Shown here piece after piece: positions 11,421 to 25,399 of a DNA stretch of 64,000 nucleotides. The stretch is from contig JAJFZO010000809.1 of NCBI GenBank assembly GCA_021397835.1, forward strand, positions 1 to 64,000, given 5' to 3'. Position 1 is the first letter of the stretch. Each line of letters opens with the position of its first letter. The notes under the pieces were generated by a model, which was not told the DNA's origin, made no database searches, and was given only the letters and a program-made list of their open reading frames with translations. The position numbers and the translations under genes were made by a program. The stretch is from Moringa oleifera. Its lineage: Eukaryota > Streptophyta > Magnoliopsida > Brassicales > Moringaceae.

Positions 11421-13785
11421 ATAAGTGTCTATAATTGCCCTCTTTATTCATTTTTTGAGAATCAAAAATTGGACAAAGGTTTAAGATACCTAATTTTGCC
11501 CCCAACGTTTGGGAACATTCGCCTCTTTGCTTTCTTCACTTGCTTTTCTTCAATTCTCATCTCTCTTTTTCGGTTGTCTGCAGCAAAACTGCAGTGTTGT
11601 AAATAACGTTATCTTGGGGAAAACCCAATTGTTTCTGTGTGTTTCACTCAACAACAATTAACGATGCTTTGAAAAATATAAAAGACTTCGTTTTAATAAT
11701 GATCTCAACTAAATAATAATAATAAATAAATCTAAAAGATTGCGTTCTAATAGTGACATTAACTTTAAAAATGAAAAGATTTATTGTAACGATGGCATCA
11801 ACTTTGAAAATAAAAAACTCCATTCTAAAAACGACATTAACTTTGAAAAATCTAAAATTGCTTTAAGGATGATCATTTTATAATCTAAAGGTTTCGTCCA
11901 CTGATGACTGTATTAGAAAATTTGAAGAGTTTCTACCCATCGACAACTATCCTGATCAAGAATTTTGTCTTGACGGCTATTTTAATAACCTAAAAATATT
12001 TTTAAAAAATCTAAAAAATTCTATCTACTTAAAAATATTCACTGATAATTATCTTCAATAATTGAAAAAAAAAACACATTAACAATTATGATAATTATGA
12101 AAAAAATATTTTTTTTAAAATGAGAAAACTAAGTACTAGTTTTTCAGGCTCAAGAGATAGCATTTCTTATCATAACTTCAACCCCTTTATCAGACTCACA
12201 TTATTATCCTATTGGCGCAACTACACAAAATGAAACTAATTTAACATTAATGACTAGTTCTATGCCATAAATGTTCACTCGCACCATGTAAAACAAATTG
12301 AAAATTTTAATGTACCTGAGAGACATTTTTCAATGAAGAAAAAAAATGGTGGAATGCTTTTTTCTTTTAAATGTTGATGAAAAAAAATGACAATAGCCAA
12401 AAATTATAACAAATTAACTAAAATGAAAAATGTTACAAAAAAAAAGCTAAAATATGTACTTTTTTTTTTTTGTAAAAAACATTTCAAAAGTTGTTAAGAT
12501 TGAAAGACCCAAAAATAAAACTAAAAGCAATTTTATTAATACAACTGGATATTTGTTCAAGTGCATGGACTATAAGCCCATATGCAAAATTTTGTTTTTT
12601 CCTTATTTTAATTAAAAAGTTTTCAGGAAAAAAAAATAAGAAAGATGGGACTACTGTGAAGTTAATTACTGTAGCATGAATATCTAGAATAATCCACCAG
12701 TTGGACTTTTATGATTGTTTATAATAATAGACCCCATGCACCAGGATCATATGAGGATATCAACAGGGTCCTACAATCCCTGGATAAAACCTTCCAATTA
12801 AAAAGAGAAGATTTTCCACTTTCTTTTGATATACTAGTTAAAAGGTCCCCCAAAGGTCAAAAGACAAAAACCTCATTAAGAGCATAACAAGGTTAAAATC
12901 TTTCTTGCACAAATTTGTTTTCTTACTCAAATTTTTTAAAAGTTAAAGTTTTAATTTCAAGTCGATACAATGTCAAGTTAAATTCAGTCATAATTCAATC
13001 ATATCACCAATCACACTAGATTAAATCTAATAATGTTTTGTCCATTAATCCAAGCCTAAGCTACCCTCTTACTAAGCAATTCAACAACCATCGGGTGATA
13101 AATATGAGCCAGTTGGCAAGAGCTTTAAACAAGGGAACCAACAAGGTAATTGAAACCAATTCCAAATCCCCAATCAAATGCATTAATTTTGCCACATCCT
13201 TCTCTCTGGCTTTCGTTGTTTTCACAGACACGTAGTGAAATTTAAAACAGAATAATCAAGAAAAAAAAAAAGAAGAAGAAGAAAAACCTATAGGTCCACA
13301 TTATAGGGGATGACAAGCACTTACAACTTCTCTGCCCAAAAACAAATAAATAAATAAAAGGTCAAAACCACCTGAACAATGAGCTTCAAGGCGGCCACAT
13401 TTCTGTGACACCAGTACAACACCAGTACATCGCTACACAGCAGCTGAACCTGAAACATCAGCTCAGCCGCCTACATAAGTATCCCATGATGAGCAACCAC
13501 AAAATTTTAAATTAAAAAAAAAAAAAGGAACGACAAGAATAAAACAGTTTCCTTTTAATTGATATCAACCAATGAGTCATATTGGCTAATTGTCTTCATA
13601 TATCAACAGCTGTTATCGTGACTCTGAAAAGACTAGATGATAATTCAAACATGCAGTGCGCCAGCTGAGGCAACTGACAATTACCAAATACCAACATTTT
13701 CTAACAAAAGCAGGTTTAGCATTATACAAGCAACAGCAGCAGCGGAGCTGCATCTATGACACACAAACAGTCATTATAAATAATA
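11421..13785. other. Intergenic region 3' of SCE1
   Basis: No gene was recognised. TTTAAGATACCTAATTTTGCCCCC at about 11480 on the plus strand resembles a Tat-type LTR start in the opposite orientation, so another LTR fragment may lie here. Simple A-rich tracts and a short GAA run (13270-13285) are present. The SCE1 3' UTR must start at 13785 and run downward, but its polyadenylation site was not identified. Confidence 0.35.
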
Positions 13786-16700
13786 TTAGACAAGAGGTGG
13801 GTATTGCTTGGCCTGTTGGCGAACTCGCCTCTTATACTCTGCAGCATCCTGCAAATATTCACATTTCCAAACATTAAGATGTTAAAAACATAAGAGCAAA
13901 AGTAGAGCTGAAATTCCATAATTCACTGTGAGGGCTAAAAAGAAAGATTCTTCAACCATCATTCACCGAGTATATGCAGTAAACAATTTTAGCACATTTT
14001 TTCATTTTCCAGTGTGTATATAAGTCGCAACAGCCATGTCCAACGACAGGAACAGACCCATATCTCGTTAGATAACCCAGTCTTAATTTCCATTATCAAG
14101 TAAAGATTGCTTCCTCCTTTTTCACTAAAAACATATGTCCTATTATAGAGATTTACTTGTTTTGCCTTTGGAAGAGAGAACTTTAACTCTGTTTGACATA
14201 CTCTACTGTATGATAACACACATAAGAAGGATTTCTAAATATAATGGGTCTCTAGAGAAGGAAATATACAAATTTCTGAAGGCCTAAGGGCAGCCTACCT
14301 GGATGAACAGGTGATAACCATCTGTCTGGGCAGGGTCAGCAGGATTTGGCTGGTCTAGCAAATCCTGTATACCCACAAGAATCTGCTTCACTGTAATTGC
14401 AGGTCTCCATCCCTACAAATCACAGAGGGAAAACAACACAGAGCCTAATTATATCCTACCAGCCAACAGAACCAGAAAGCATGTTATCCAATAAGCTTAA
14501 GCCAAACAGTTTGGACATTCTAGCAGTACATCTGATTGCCACGTGAACAATTGTTCAGCCACACTTTTCTTTTCTTTAATTTCTACTTATTTGTTATACT
14601 TCCAAATTTTAGAAATTAAGAAGAAAAGCCCACATTAATGCAGCCTAGTGATTAGGTAAATGCAGAGAGGGACTTACACTATCCTCGTTCAGAATGGATA
14701 AACAAACAGTTCCAGAAGGATAGACATTAGGATGGAAGAACCCTTGCGGAAATTTACATTTCGGCGGCTTACTGGGATAATCTTCACTGAAGTTGAGTGT
14801 AAGAGGGAAATAACCACCCTCCCAATCAGTCTGCAAAATCACAGATTGTTATGACCATCCAAACTTGAAAAAGAAGCATGGTTATAATTTCCTTGATAGA
14901 AGAATCCTAATGCACCATAACAAGCATGACAAGTTATGGTTGCCAGATGAGCCAATCAAATGGCAGGTGTCCCAAACCCTGAATTAAAAATCTCCATCAT
15001 TCTGATTGGGAAGCATGCAAAATAACCAAATCAGATCAAATATTAACCACGCAGAAATTACTAAATAAAGAATTCTATAAATAAGAAAAGGATCGATGAC
15101 AACAAAGAGTCAGAACCCTTGATAATCAACAAAATTTGAAAAGAATTCAAATGACGGCAAACAGTCTGTGCCTCCCTCTAGTTTCCCCATATGTCAACCA
15201 TATTTTACTAAAATTACCGCTTTTCTTTTCAGTAAGCATCATTGGGCTTTAATTATGTATGATCTCTTTTGCACACAAAAGGTACACATGTAATCTCTAA
15301 CAACATATGCCCAATCAACCACCTACAACCAAATAAAATTAAGAGGGCAATCTTAAGTCCTATGATGCAATAAACCACGATTAATAAAGGGACAGTCCTA
15401 CTTGAAATAAAGTTTAATCCCACAAAACATATTTAATCAGATAAACTCACTATTAATGGCATCTTCCGGGTTCTTCCAACTAATGTCCAATGCTGTCAAA
15501 GTTAGTATTAGTTATGATGAAACATAATTGAAGAAATCATGTTTTTCACTGAACAAACCTAGAGCTTTTTGATTCATCCAGTCAACCTCCATCATAAGTT
15601 CCTTATGCCCTCACGCATTCACCTTATGAGGAGCTCTAAATGCAGGACACAGGGAGGATGAGGCCAGAAAGTACGAAGCCAGAATCAAATAAACTCAAGT
15701 AAAGTTCATGATATGATATGACTTAGATGTATCACACCTAAAGGTAAGATAAATGACTGGAAAAACATAATATTCATCCACATATCAAAATTAAAAGAAT
15801 AGAATAAATATAAAATCAGGAAAAAGGAGCAAAAGTGGTAATCTTGTATAAGAAAGTAAGAGCTTGCACTATTAAGAAAGATACAAGGAAGAGAAGTGAT
15901 CCAGTAAAAAAAGTTCAGTTTGTTAACAATCAAGGGCTACTAAAACAATTCAGAAGAGAAATATAAATCTTTTTTTGATAACTGTGGTATCCAACAGATT
16001 TCCTCTGCCTTCCTCCTGCTTGGAGCCCAGCCTACCGATCCCAGGACCTGGGCTGCACCAGGAATAAGCCTCACTCTAGGAAAGGTAGCGCTTCAATGGG
16101 AAATTGAACAGTGACCTCTTTCAGCCTTTTATTCTTACTCAATTACTGGCCTACACCCACTTGGGTAAGAAATATCAAATCTTAATCATCCAACCCAAGT
16201 CATTCACAATACAAAATGTTATTAAGCTCAAAAGTCCCAAAAAACTAAGAAAAACATGTAGGATTGCAAACCAATTCATCTTATAGAATACAAGAAAACA
16301 GTCTATGGCAGGGAATGGGCACTGGTAGGAAATAAATTAGCTCCTAACAAACATTTATATGGAAATGTACAACTATCAATTTATTAGACCTTATAGCCCT
16401 TCGAAATGAACAATCTTAGTCACGTAAGGTGATGCTATAAAAACTAAAACTTTTACTGGATTCAAGCCTTGATGTCTATACAGTTTATACTGAAAATTAA
16501 GCACTCCATTTTAAAAACTCACTTTGCACAAAGCATATAGAGCAGCAGCAATTGAACAACCAAAATTTTCCATCAAATTAGAAAAACAATAAATAGATAA
16601 CGAACTGACAAGACAAGACTAACCAAAACAGAGGAATGCTGGCCAGCAAAAAGCACAAAATATTTTACAGAAACTAAGTTTTCTTTTTTCCCTTCACTGA

Positions 16701-17069
16701 CTCACCCCGGGTTTACCAGGAATAGTGCAATGCCACACCATCAAATTCACCGTTCCATCAGCCAGCGTCTCCGGCTTTGCAACAAAACCCTAGATTAACA
16801 AAACAGATTTAAAGAAAAGAAGAAAAAGAAATAAGGTCCCAAAACAATCAGTAAACTAGTTGCATTAATAAACAAAAAAAAAAAAAAGATGATACGTAAT
16901 AATCTGACTTCTAGCTAGCGAAAAACTTCAACTAAAAAGAAAAGCGAAAAGCCAAAATTTATAATGGTGCCCTGGGACTGGCAGAGTAGAGTGTACGGAC
17001 ATGAGGATGATTCTTTCGCCAAGCCTTTCGCTCCTCCGTGAGACGACCACGCGCGATGCCGCTCGACAT
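13786..17069 (-). CDS. SCE1: SUMO-conjugating enzyme E2 (SCE1/UBC9), five exons
   Basis: This encodes the single-domain E2 that accepts SUMO from the SAE1/SAE2 E1 and passes it to lysines in psi-K-x-E sites, in nucleus and cytosol. Exons on the minus strand are 17069-17001, 16789-16706, 14830-14678, 14412-14299 and 13848-13786 (69, 84, 153, 114 and 63 bp). Together they give 160 codons plus TAA, the normal family length. All four introns are GT-AG and lie between codons (phase 0), and intron 2 (1875 bp) is the longest. The UBC HPN motif is at residues 84-86 and the catalytic Cys is residue 94 in [11 protein letters not shown]. The protein starts [10 protein letters not shown] and ends QYPPLV. 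Nothing is missing, so it should be functional. Confidence 0.97.
14831..16705 (-). other. Long intron 2 of SCE1
   Basis: The donor is GTGAGT and the acceptor TTTTGCAG. No insertion or embedded gene was recognised. The minus-strand frame at 15706-15933 and the plus-strand frame at 16104-16286 look random. Confidence 0.7.
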
Positions 17070-17171
17070 GGCTTTCCTTGTAGCAAACTCTCTGTTTCTC
17101 CCTGAACAATTTTGGGTTTTGTTTTGGCAAGATCGACAAGCGAGGGAGACGCTGGGTCTTTTCCTTAAGCC

Positions 17172-17187
17172 GGGGGGGGGGGGGGGG
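17172..17187 (+). other. G16 homopolymer upstream of SCE1 start
   Basis: Sixteen consecutive G on the plus strand are C16 on the coding strand of SCE1, about 105 bp upstream of its ATG, in the 5' UTR or proximal promoter. It is the only long G:C run in an otherwise AT-rich window. Confidence 0.85.
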
Positions 17188-17269
17188 AGGTGTTTTGGCG
17201 ACCGACTGAGATCGTACGGTCAGGATTTGATCGTACAATGGGCGCAATAAAGGAGACAGGCCCACTAGA

Positions 17270-20200
17270 ATTCCTCCTCTGTGCGCGTCTATATATTATT
17301 ATATTAATTTATCGTAGTCAATGCTTTTGCAGTTTTATATTCCTGCGTAAAATCCACGCTACAATTCGGACTACAGTCACGTGATGCGCTTCTCTTTTTT
17401 ATTTCTTTTGGTTTGGCTACAGTTGGGTCTCTCTAGTAATTTCTCATGAATTTCCTATTGGGTTCATTGATAATACCCACTGTTGACCCCGTTCGGCTCT
17501 TCTAGACCATGATGTGCTGATCATCATGACCAATGGCATCGCTTGAGCCTGACCAAATGTGCTTGTCGGTGAGAGGATAAATGGGCCGGACCCAACAAAA
17601 ACCTTAGTCCAACTAAGCAAGTTTAAAGGTTGAAGAAACCGGTTTAAGTGTCTAATGAGGGAATATACACTATTAAAAAAATAAATTATTATTATTATTT
17701 TATAATTATCTTTTTGAACCATTATAAAATTAAAATTATTTCAAATAAATTTATCATATTTTGAGATTTATAATTTTTTAAAAGGTTGAGATAGATTTTA
17801 TGAGTGTTCTAAACCGTCATGACTTCATCTATAATCACCATTAATTTTACTATGGTTTTTTAAAATTATTTTTGTTATAATAGTTTTAAAAAACCTATCA
17901 TGTTTTTTATTGATTTTTATCAAGGTTTTTGCAATCATCATGAGTTTCTGATTTTCTTATTGTTACTATAAGTTGTTAAGAAAATTGAGTTTAATTAAAA
18001 AAAAATGTAATAGTATGATTATTAAGAGTATTTAATCAAAATTAAATTGAATTTCTAATTTGTATTTCATATAGTCGATATTGATGATTAGATTATGTCA
18101 TGAGCACATTATGATGCACACTTACAATATTAAATGATATATTTTGATTAATTAATAAAATATTATTTATTATTTATTTCGATTAAATATTTATATATTT
18201 TTAAAATTTTTAATGGACCAAACAAATTTACTATTCAACTTGGTCTTTATTTCAATTCAATAACATATATTATATTAATTTATGTTTTAATTAATTTCTA
18301 ATTTAAAATTTTTAAATAATTTTTTCTCTTACTAATTATGTTATATTAATCGTGGTAAAGGTTATTTAAAACCTTAGATTTTATTCTCTCTTTTTAATTA
18401 AATATAATTTTTAAAATGTTTTCAAATAAATTTTAATTTATTAATTTATTAATTTATATTTTAATGAAAAAATTATAAAAAATTATTGATATTTTTATGA
18501 AAATATTTTTAAAAATTATATAAATAAATTTTATATTTTATTTTAATTTTATATTTTAAATTTAAATTATTTTTTATTAACAAGTTATTTTTATTAAAAA
18601 TTTTAAATTATTATAATATTATTTTTAAAAAATTTAATATTAAAAAATTTTGATTATTTCTACGATGATATCTTCAACATTTTTTTACATCTGCAACAAG
18701 ATCAAAATTTATTATAAAAGATCATCATTTTAAAATTTTTAAATTTTTTGATAAAATTTAATTTAATTTAAATTAATAAATTATAATTTATTTAAAAAAT
18801 TAAAATTTAATTTGAGGAATAAGTAAACCAAGACCTTTACTCTATTAATTAATATTGTTTTTATCTTATGTTGTTAGTGATTTAAACATAAAACATATTG
18901 CAGATAAGTATATTTCACCTCATTACTTTAGTTAGTTCATTTTTAAGTTCTAGTTGCATGTAATCAACCTCGAAATTGGTCTCATTTCAGAATTGCATTC
19001 AATTGCATCTCATTAATTTCACTATTCTAGCCTCAGATGGCTTTCAAAGTGCCAATGTTAAAAACACAATTTTAATGGGGTTGGGTCAATTTGAATTTGA
19101 TAAAATTTTAGGCAAATGTCATTTAAAATTTTATTAAATATCTCTTTCTTTATTTTTATTTTAAAATTTTAAATATCTTTAAATAAATTTTAATAAAAAA
19201 TAAATTAAGTATTATTAAAAAAATTAAAAATTATAAGTATTCAAATTAAAGATTTTTTATTGTGAATTTTGATTTTAAATTTTTATGAACATTAAAAAAA
19301 ATTCAAACTACCAGTTATAAAAAAATTTAAAGTTTTTAAAATTTTGAAAATATTTTTTTAAAAATTTTTACTATCAAATATTTTTAAAATTTATAATAAA
19401 TATCTCATGAATGAAAAATTATTTAAAATTAAAAGATTGACTCAAAATAAAGTATATAATTATTTGCATAATTTTTAGACATTTTAACAGTAAAAATATG
19501 CTTAATTTTATTATAGTAATTTGAAGTAAGATCTAACTTGATATTGTTTATTAATTCAAAATTTATTTAAATATGTTTTAAAATTCAGGTTAAAAATTAA
19601 TAAGAAAAGTATATATTTATTAGAAAATTTTTAATTTTAAATTAAAAATATATAAACTTTATTTTATTTTTAAATTTTATTAAAATTCTAATTAAAATAA
19701 TTAAGTATTTTAAAATGTAATTAAATTTTAATTAAAAGCTAATTTAATTAAATAACATATATACAAAATATATGAAAAGACAAATTTAAATGGACGACTT
19801 GTGATTTTATCTGAAAAAAAGCTTCATGATTCAAAATAATATGGTGCAGTTGTTTTTCAAGGTAAAAAAAGTTTTACTGTTATGCATAATAAATCACTCA
19901 ATGTGTGAATTATCGGTGCGATTATTTTTCAGTAAAATATATTAATGGATAAATATTATATAAAACTTAAATTATATTATATTTTATTAAATAAAAATAT
20001 TTAAAAATAATAAATTAAATACAAATTATCAATTTAAATAAATTAAATTTTATCAAAAAAATTTAAAGATTGATATTTTTAAATTAAAAAACTTATATAA
20101 TAAATTTTAATTTTAATTTTTTATATATGTAAATAAATATTTAATCTATCATAACAAAAATATTTAAATTTTTTAAAAACAAAATTTTTAAAAAATTATA

Positions 20201-23200
20201 ATATCAAATTTAAAAAAATTATAAAAAATAACTTGTAAATAGAAAATTCTTCAAATTTTGAAAATGAACTTGAAATAGAGTTAGAGTTTATTTGAATTAT
20301 TTTTGAAATATTTTAACAACAAAAATATTATTAATTTTTTAAAATTATTTTAGTTAAAGTTCATTTTAATTTAAATTAATAGTTCAAAGTTTAATTTATC
20401 ACTTTTTTTATCTTGTATTAATCATTAAATCTTTTTTTTTTTTACTGAAAAGAGGCAGAGGTGCATAATCTTATTTTTCACAAATTTTCCAAAAAGAGCC
20501 TATCTTTCTCTTCATCTTTGCATATCATTTTCTCCTTTAATTTTTTTTCTTTTTTTTTTTGTTGATTTTCTCGAATATTCTTAAAATTTTAACCATATTA
20601 TCTCATTTAAGATTCTAAAAAAGCTTGTTAAGGTTGAGAATTTGAGGCAACTGAGTGTACTAATTTCTTGGCAAACAAACAATTGAATTTTTAGTTTTTT
20701 TTATTTCTTAAAAAATTGAGCAAATTTATAGTGGTTCTTCCCATGTGCATTAAGAATTGGAGGTTTGTTTTATGAGGTGTGTAAATGGTTTTTATGGGTT
20801 TTGGTTTTCGCTTTGCTTTTAAGTCAATTATAAGTAAGTTATTCATCATTTACTTCTTACTTTGGTTGATAGGGAAACAAAACAAAATTTTTAATAATTC
20901 TTAAATCTATGATATGACTTTGTTATTGGTCAACAATTGGGTTTAATTAAGTAAAAGTTTTTGTCCTTCTTAGTATTCCGACTAAGATTGAAAATTCTTA
21001 TTCTTTTCTTCTAATACAGTAACTCATAACCAAACAAAAATAAATATATATTTAATTTTTTCCTTATCAAAGAATAATATGTTAATCAGATTTCTTCTTT
21101 TGTTGTTTCGAGCACCTAAGTAAGTCATTTTAGTATTATACTTGGTCCATTATGTCAATTATGTAGCTTTTAGATTTACAAGTTTTATTTTTATTTTATT
21201 ATGAAAATCAATTTCTTCATTAACTTTTTTTTTAAAAAAATTAGAAGTTAGAGGCTGAGTTGAGATCGAACAACGTGAAGTTATGACTATATAATAAATA
21301 ATTAATTATAAAATTTAAAAATTATTAAAGATAAGTAATTACTAAATATATAAATTGTACATAAATTACTAGTAATTACCACAATATAAAATGTTTTAAT
21401 ATACATTAATTCAACCAAGTATTATAAAAATGAATCTAAAGATTTTATTTTAAGAAAAAACCAAGAGATTAAAAAAATTGTAAATTTGTGTTTTTAATTT
21501 TTGTGAAGAAAATAATATAAAAAATGACATTATTTAATAGAATTATGAGAGTTGAAATCCCCTTAATTCTCATTTTTTTATGCTATCAATATCTCGACAA
21601 GAGAAATTTGTTGGACTGGATGAAAGGGGGAGATTTTGAATTTGAATGGAAACCAATATTTATAATTCACTTCTTCTTAGCATTAACTATCATATTAATG
21701 AATTTTACTTAACTTTAGGTTAACCTTAATCTTTATAGCAGTGACATTTTATTTTACTTCATATTAATTAGCATTAATTATTACCGAATTCTATTAATTT
21801 CAAATAGAATTAATCATTAAATTATTATATATATGTATGACCTTCTTCGTGTTTGTTTTATTTACTTTTCAACAGTATTCATCAATGCTCGAAGGATTAC
21901 AAATGAGATAATTTGCATTAAGGTTTTTAATTAGAGTTCTAATGAGGTCACGCCTCTCTTGAAGATGAGAGAACGTGTTTACCATTCAAAATTATCTTTG
22001 TAATAGAATACTTGTTGATAACTAAATTTGCCCGGCTTAAAAGATTAATAGTACATTTGATTCATAAAATAAAATGAAAAAGGAATAAAATAAATATTTT
22101 TAAGAAATAAAAAATAAATATTATTATATTTAATTTATTAAAATTAAATAAAATATAAATTTATTTTTATGTATCTAATTTATTAAAAATAAGTAAAAAT
22201 AATAATTAAAATAAATTTAAAAAATTAGTTAAAATACTTGGTCAAACGCAGTCTTAAGATTATATGAGTAATGAATCTTACAGCTCCTAAGAGTTCTTGG
22301 GGTCTAACAGGTCACTCTAAACATGATTTTAGCCTGAGTGTCCTATGACGTGGGTGGTCTTAAGAACTAAGCAGTCACTGTGACGTGTCTACTATTGAGG
22401 TCCAAACGGTCTTGGGTTAGAGTCTTTAGAGCTTTAGGTGGTCTGATGGGTCTTGCTGTTCTTAGGTCTTAGGTTTATACTGTTCAGAGTGGGCTTTAGG
22501 TGGAGTTTTGAACTAAAATTGTGACATTTTAGATCCAATTAAAATTGTTTATTATAATTTATATTTAATTTAATTCAAAATTTTTATCATTAAAGTTGAA
22601 TGACCATGTCTAACTTTAATTTCTAGTGTTAAATGATCAATTTCGGTCTGTTTTATAAATAAAATTTTAAATTATAATTTTTAAAATTTTGATAATTTAA
22701 TAATTAAATTATATAATTTAATTAATAATACTTAGTTATTAATTTTAATTTAAATCATAAAAAATTAAAAATTTGATAAAATTTTAATATTTATTTTATG
22801 TTATCAGTTAAACTTTTGTATTTAAAACTTAACAAATTAAATTTTATACCATTAATTTGATTTAAATTAAAATTTTATTAAAAATTTGAAATATCTAAAT
22901 TAAAATTTTTATATAATAAATTTTGACTAAATTTTTATATATTAAAAATATTTAATTTATCATCAAAAAATGTTTCCTAATTTTGTAAGAATTAAAAATA
23001 TATATTTTAAATTGATATTATCAATAATTTTAAATTTCCTTATAAAAATATATTTTATATTAAAAATTATTCAAATTTAAGTGATATACTTAAAATGGAG
23101 TAAAAAATTCATTTGTGTTATTTTAAAATATTTTCAATTTTTTATAACTCATTTGAATTAAAATTTAATTTACACTAAATTGATAGATCATGGTTTACCT

Positions 23201-23737
23201 AATCACTTTTTAAATATAAAAATTTAATTAATAATATAAAATAAATATTAAAATTTTATAAGATTTTTACTTAAAATAATCAATATATATAAATATAAAT
23301 ATAAATATAAATCAACTTAAATTTTGAATTAAAATTGAAATCTCATAATTTTTTTTAAAAAATTGGACTAATAATTTGAAATCTAAACAAAATTTAATGT
23401 AAACCTTAAAATTTATATAAAAATTGTTTTTAGTTTAATTTGAAAAAACCATATAAAGGCGAATATTAAAGATTCACATGCTAATTTAATAACAATATCT
23501 TAATTTAAATTCATTTTTTTCCTTTGGTTTTGCAAATCTTCAATATATTAGTTTTTCAAACGGTCCGCCAGGCTTAATATGTCAAATCAAGGCTATATCA
23601 AAGTGTTTAATTATTTTTTAAAATTATAATAAAATTCAAAACATTTAATTCAAAATACTTAACATATATAAATATTTATTTTGTTGTAAAATTTAAATAT
23701 TTACATATAAAGCATAATTTAAAAAAAATTATTCATA
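17270..23737. other. AT-rich intergenic region between SCE1 and the UGT gene
   Basis: This holds very AT-rich low-complexity DNA with short open frames only, such as 62 codons at 21524-21712, none of which resembles a protein. The first few hundred bases beyond SCE1 are less AT-rich and would hold its promoter. No transposon ends were found. A more G-rich island at 22230-22515 is listed separately. Confidence 0.6.
22230..22515. repeat. G/T-rich island with repeated GGTCTTA-like words
   Basis: This segment stands out from its AT-rich surroundings. It repeats words such as GGTCTTA, GGTCTAA, GGTCCAA and TTTAGGTGG at irregular spacing (for example at about 22300, 22350, 22400, 22440 and 22465). 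No reading frame is present. It may be a diverged minisatellite or a piece of an unknown repeat. Confidence 0.4.
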
Positions 23738-25399
23738 TCATATTTGCCCGTGCATGCCCTTAAGTTTGATTTTTACATCAGTGATGAATTGGTTGAGATT
23801 TTTTACGGAAGATCCATGGGTGGACAAAGCATTCTCTATTATCATTTTTATCTCCTTGATGTTCTTCCTCAGTTCGTCGCCTAATTTTCTGCTCATCAAA
23901 CGGTTAATCTTCTCCGACACTTCTTTTCTTGTGATAGGCTTGCTATCACAAAGGTTGATCCCGATCTTCCAATCATCTACAGCTAATTTTCGATTAGTGA
24001 ATTGATCAGTCAATAGAGGGTAACACAGCAGAGGAACACCGCGCCATATACTTTCCAATACGGAGTTCCATCCGCAATGAGTTAAGAACCCTCCGATCGC
24101 CGGATGCAAGAGTACGTTCATTTGGCAGCACCACGGAATAATCTCTCCTATATCTTTCATGTCATCTTCAAATCCAACGGGTAGAATATCAGTTTCATCG
24201 GAGCTCACGATATCAGGCCGAAGCACCCAAATAAAACTCACTTTGCTTAGCAAAAGCCCATGGGCTATCTCCAAGATTTCTTTTTTACTAGCATGAGCAT
24301 AGCTGCCGAAAGAGACGTAAAGAACTGACCCACGAGGCTTGCTGTCGAGCCAGCGGGTGCGGTCAGACTCGGACCAGAGGCTCGTCGGCACAACACCTTC
24401 AGCTTTGGCGAACCCAGCTGGGAAAACAGGCCCAATGCCGTAAACCGGCTGCTGTTCTTGTAAAGCTGAGATTGTTTCGTGTTCAAGCTCATGAACTGTG
24501 TTGCAGACGATGAAGTCTGCTCTTTTCACGTCCTCGAATGCTTTGAAGATTATCCGGTGCTCCACTGTTGATATATTCGTAGCTTGAAGATATGACATCA
24601 AGTCCTTTGGTTTTATTGCTCGAACACCTGGTATGTAATCGATGGTGTCCTCACGCTTATCTGATAACAAATGAATCATGTGATCACTGGTGCGTAAGTG
24701 CATGAAAGTTGTTCGGCAAAATGACCAAAAGAAAGGAAACCAGAGTTACTATAGTGGGTATTCAGAGATCGAATTCATGTGATGGCTAGTTCTGTTGGAT
24801 GAGTAAATCTTTTCAATTTATGTATTCTTTGATCTAAAGAAATGTATTCAGGCACAAGGGTGCTTACCGAGAGAGGCAAAATGGCCATTACTTCTGAGGA
24901 GGTCTAGATGATAGTAGAGAGTTAACACCAGAGCTGGTTCAGTCCAAAAGGAGATATTAACGAGGTTATACTTCCTGCAGATCATGGAGGACCAGACGTA
25001 GAAGGTGTCAGCTATCAAACAAGTAACGGAAGGGCTTGACTGATGGATGATATCTGCAACAAGTTCGTCTATATGAGCCGAGAAGACGTGTAAAATGCCC
25101 TCCATGAACTGGTCGTGGTTGAGGGATCGGTCGAACCCGAGTGGAAAACCATCGCTCACTGTTCTATAACGTATATCTAGACCAGATTTACGTGCTTGGG
25201 AGAAGATGTCATGGTTGGTAGCATCACTACCAGATTGAGCTTTGGTTATTTGGTGGTGGATCGATTGGGTGTTGACGAAGGTTATGGTGAAGCCATGGGA
25301 TCCCAGTTTCATGGCGAGATGGACAAAGGGGATGACATGGCCTTGGAGAGGGTAGGGTACCATGATAGCATGAAGCTTTTGGTGACTCTTCTTCTCCAT
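23738..25399 (-). CDS. UGT86A1: UDP-glycosyltransferase, UGT86A-like, two exons
   Basis: This is a family 1 glycosyltransferase that transfers a sugar from a UDP-sugar to a small acceptor in the cytosol. The acceptor cannot be told from sequence. Exons are 25399-24868 and 24660-23738 (532 and 923 bp), giving 484 aa. The 207-bp intron has GTAAGC and TTATCAG borders and splits the codon for Asp178. The catalytic pair is His21 (in LQGH) and Asp131 (in LIAD). The C-terminal PSPG box spans residues 354-397, from WCCQMNVLLHPAIGG to PLLTDQ, and ends in Gln as in glucosyl transferases. PYPLQGHVIPFVHLA and DYIPGV-KPKDLMSYLQ are typical of UGT86A. An in-frame ATG 14 codons upstream (25441) is possible. 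The chosen ATG gives the usual N-terminus. Confidence 0.93.

Noticed and set aside
11227..11505. Cys-rich 92-codon minus-strand frame
   Set aside because: Its Cys and Ala pattern comes directly from the GCTGCAAAATGCAGC minisatellite. It has no homologue-like features.
16915..17265. 116-codon minus-strand frame and 70-codon plus-strand frame at the SCE1 start
   Set aside because: Both overlap SCE1 exon 1 in other frames and run through the G16 tract. They are shadows.
21524..21712. 62-codon plus-strand frame
   Set aside because: It is hydrophobic and AT-driven, isolated in a gene desert, with no recognisable similarity.
24265..24492. Alternative frames over the UGT gene
   Set aside because: They overlap conserved UGT coding sequence in other frames.
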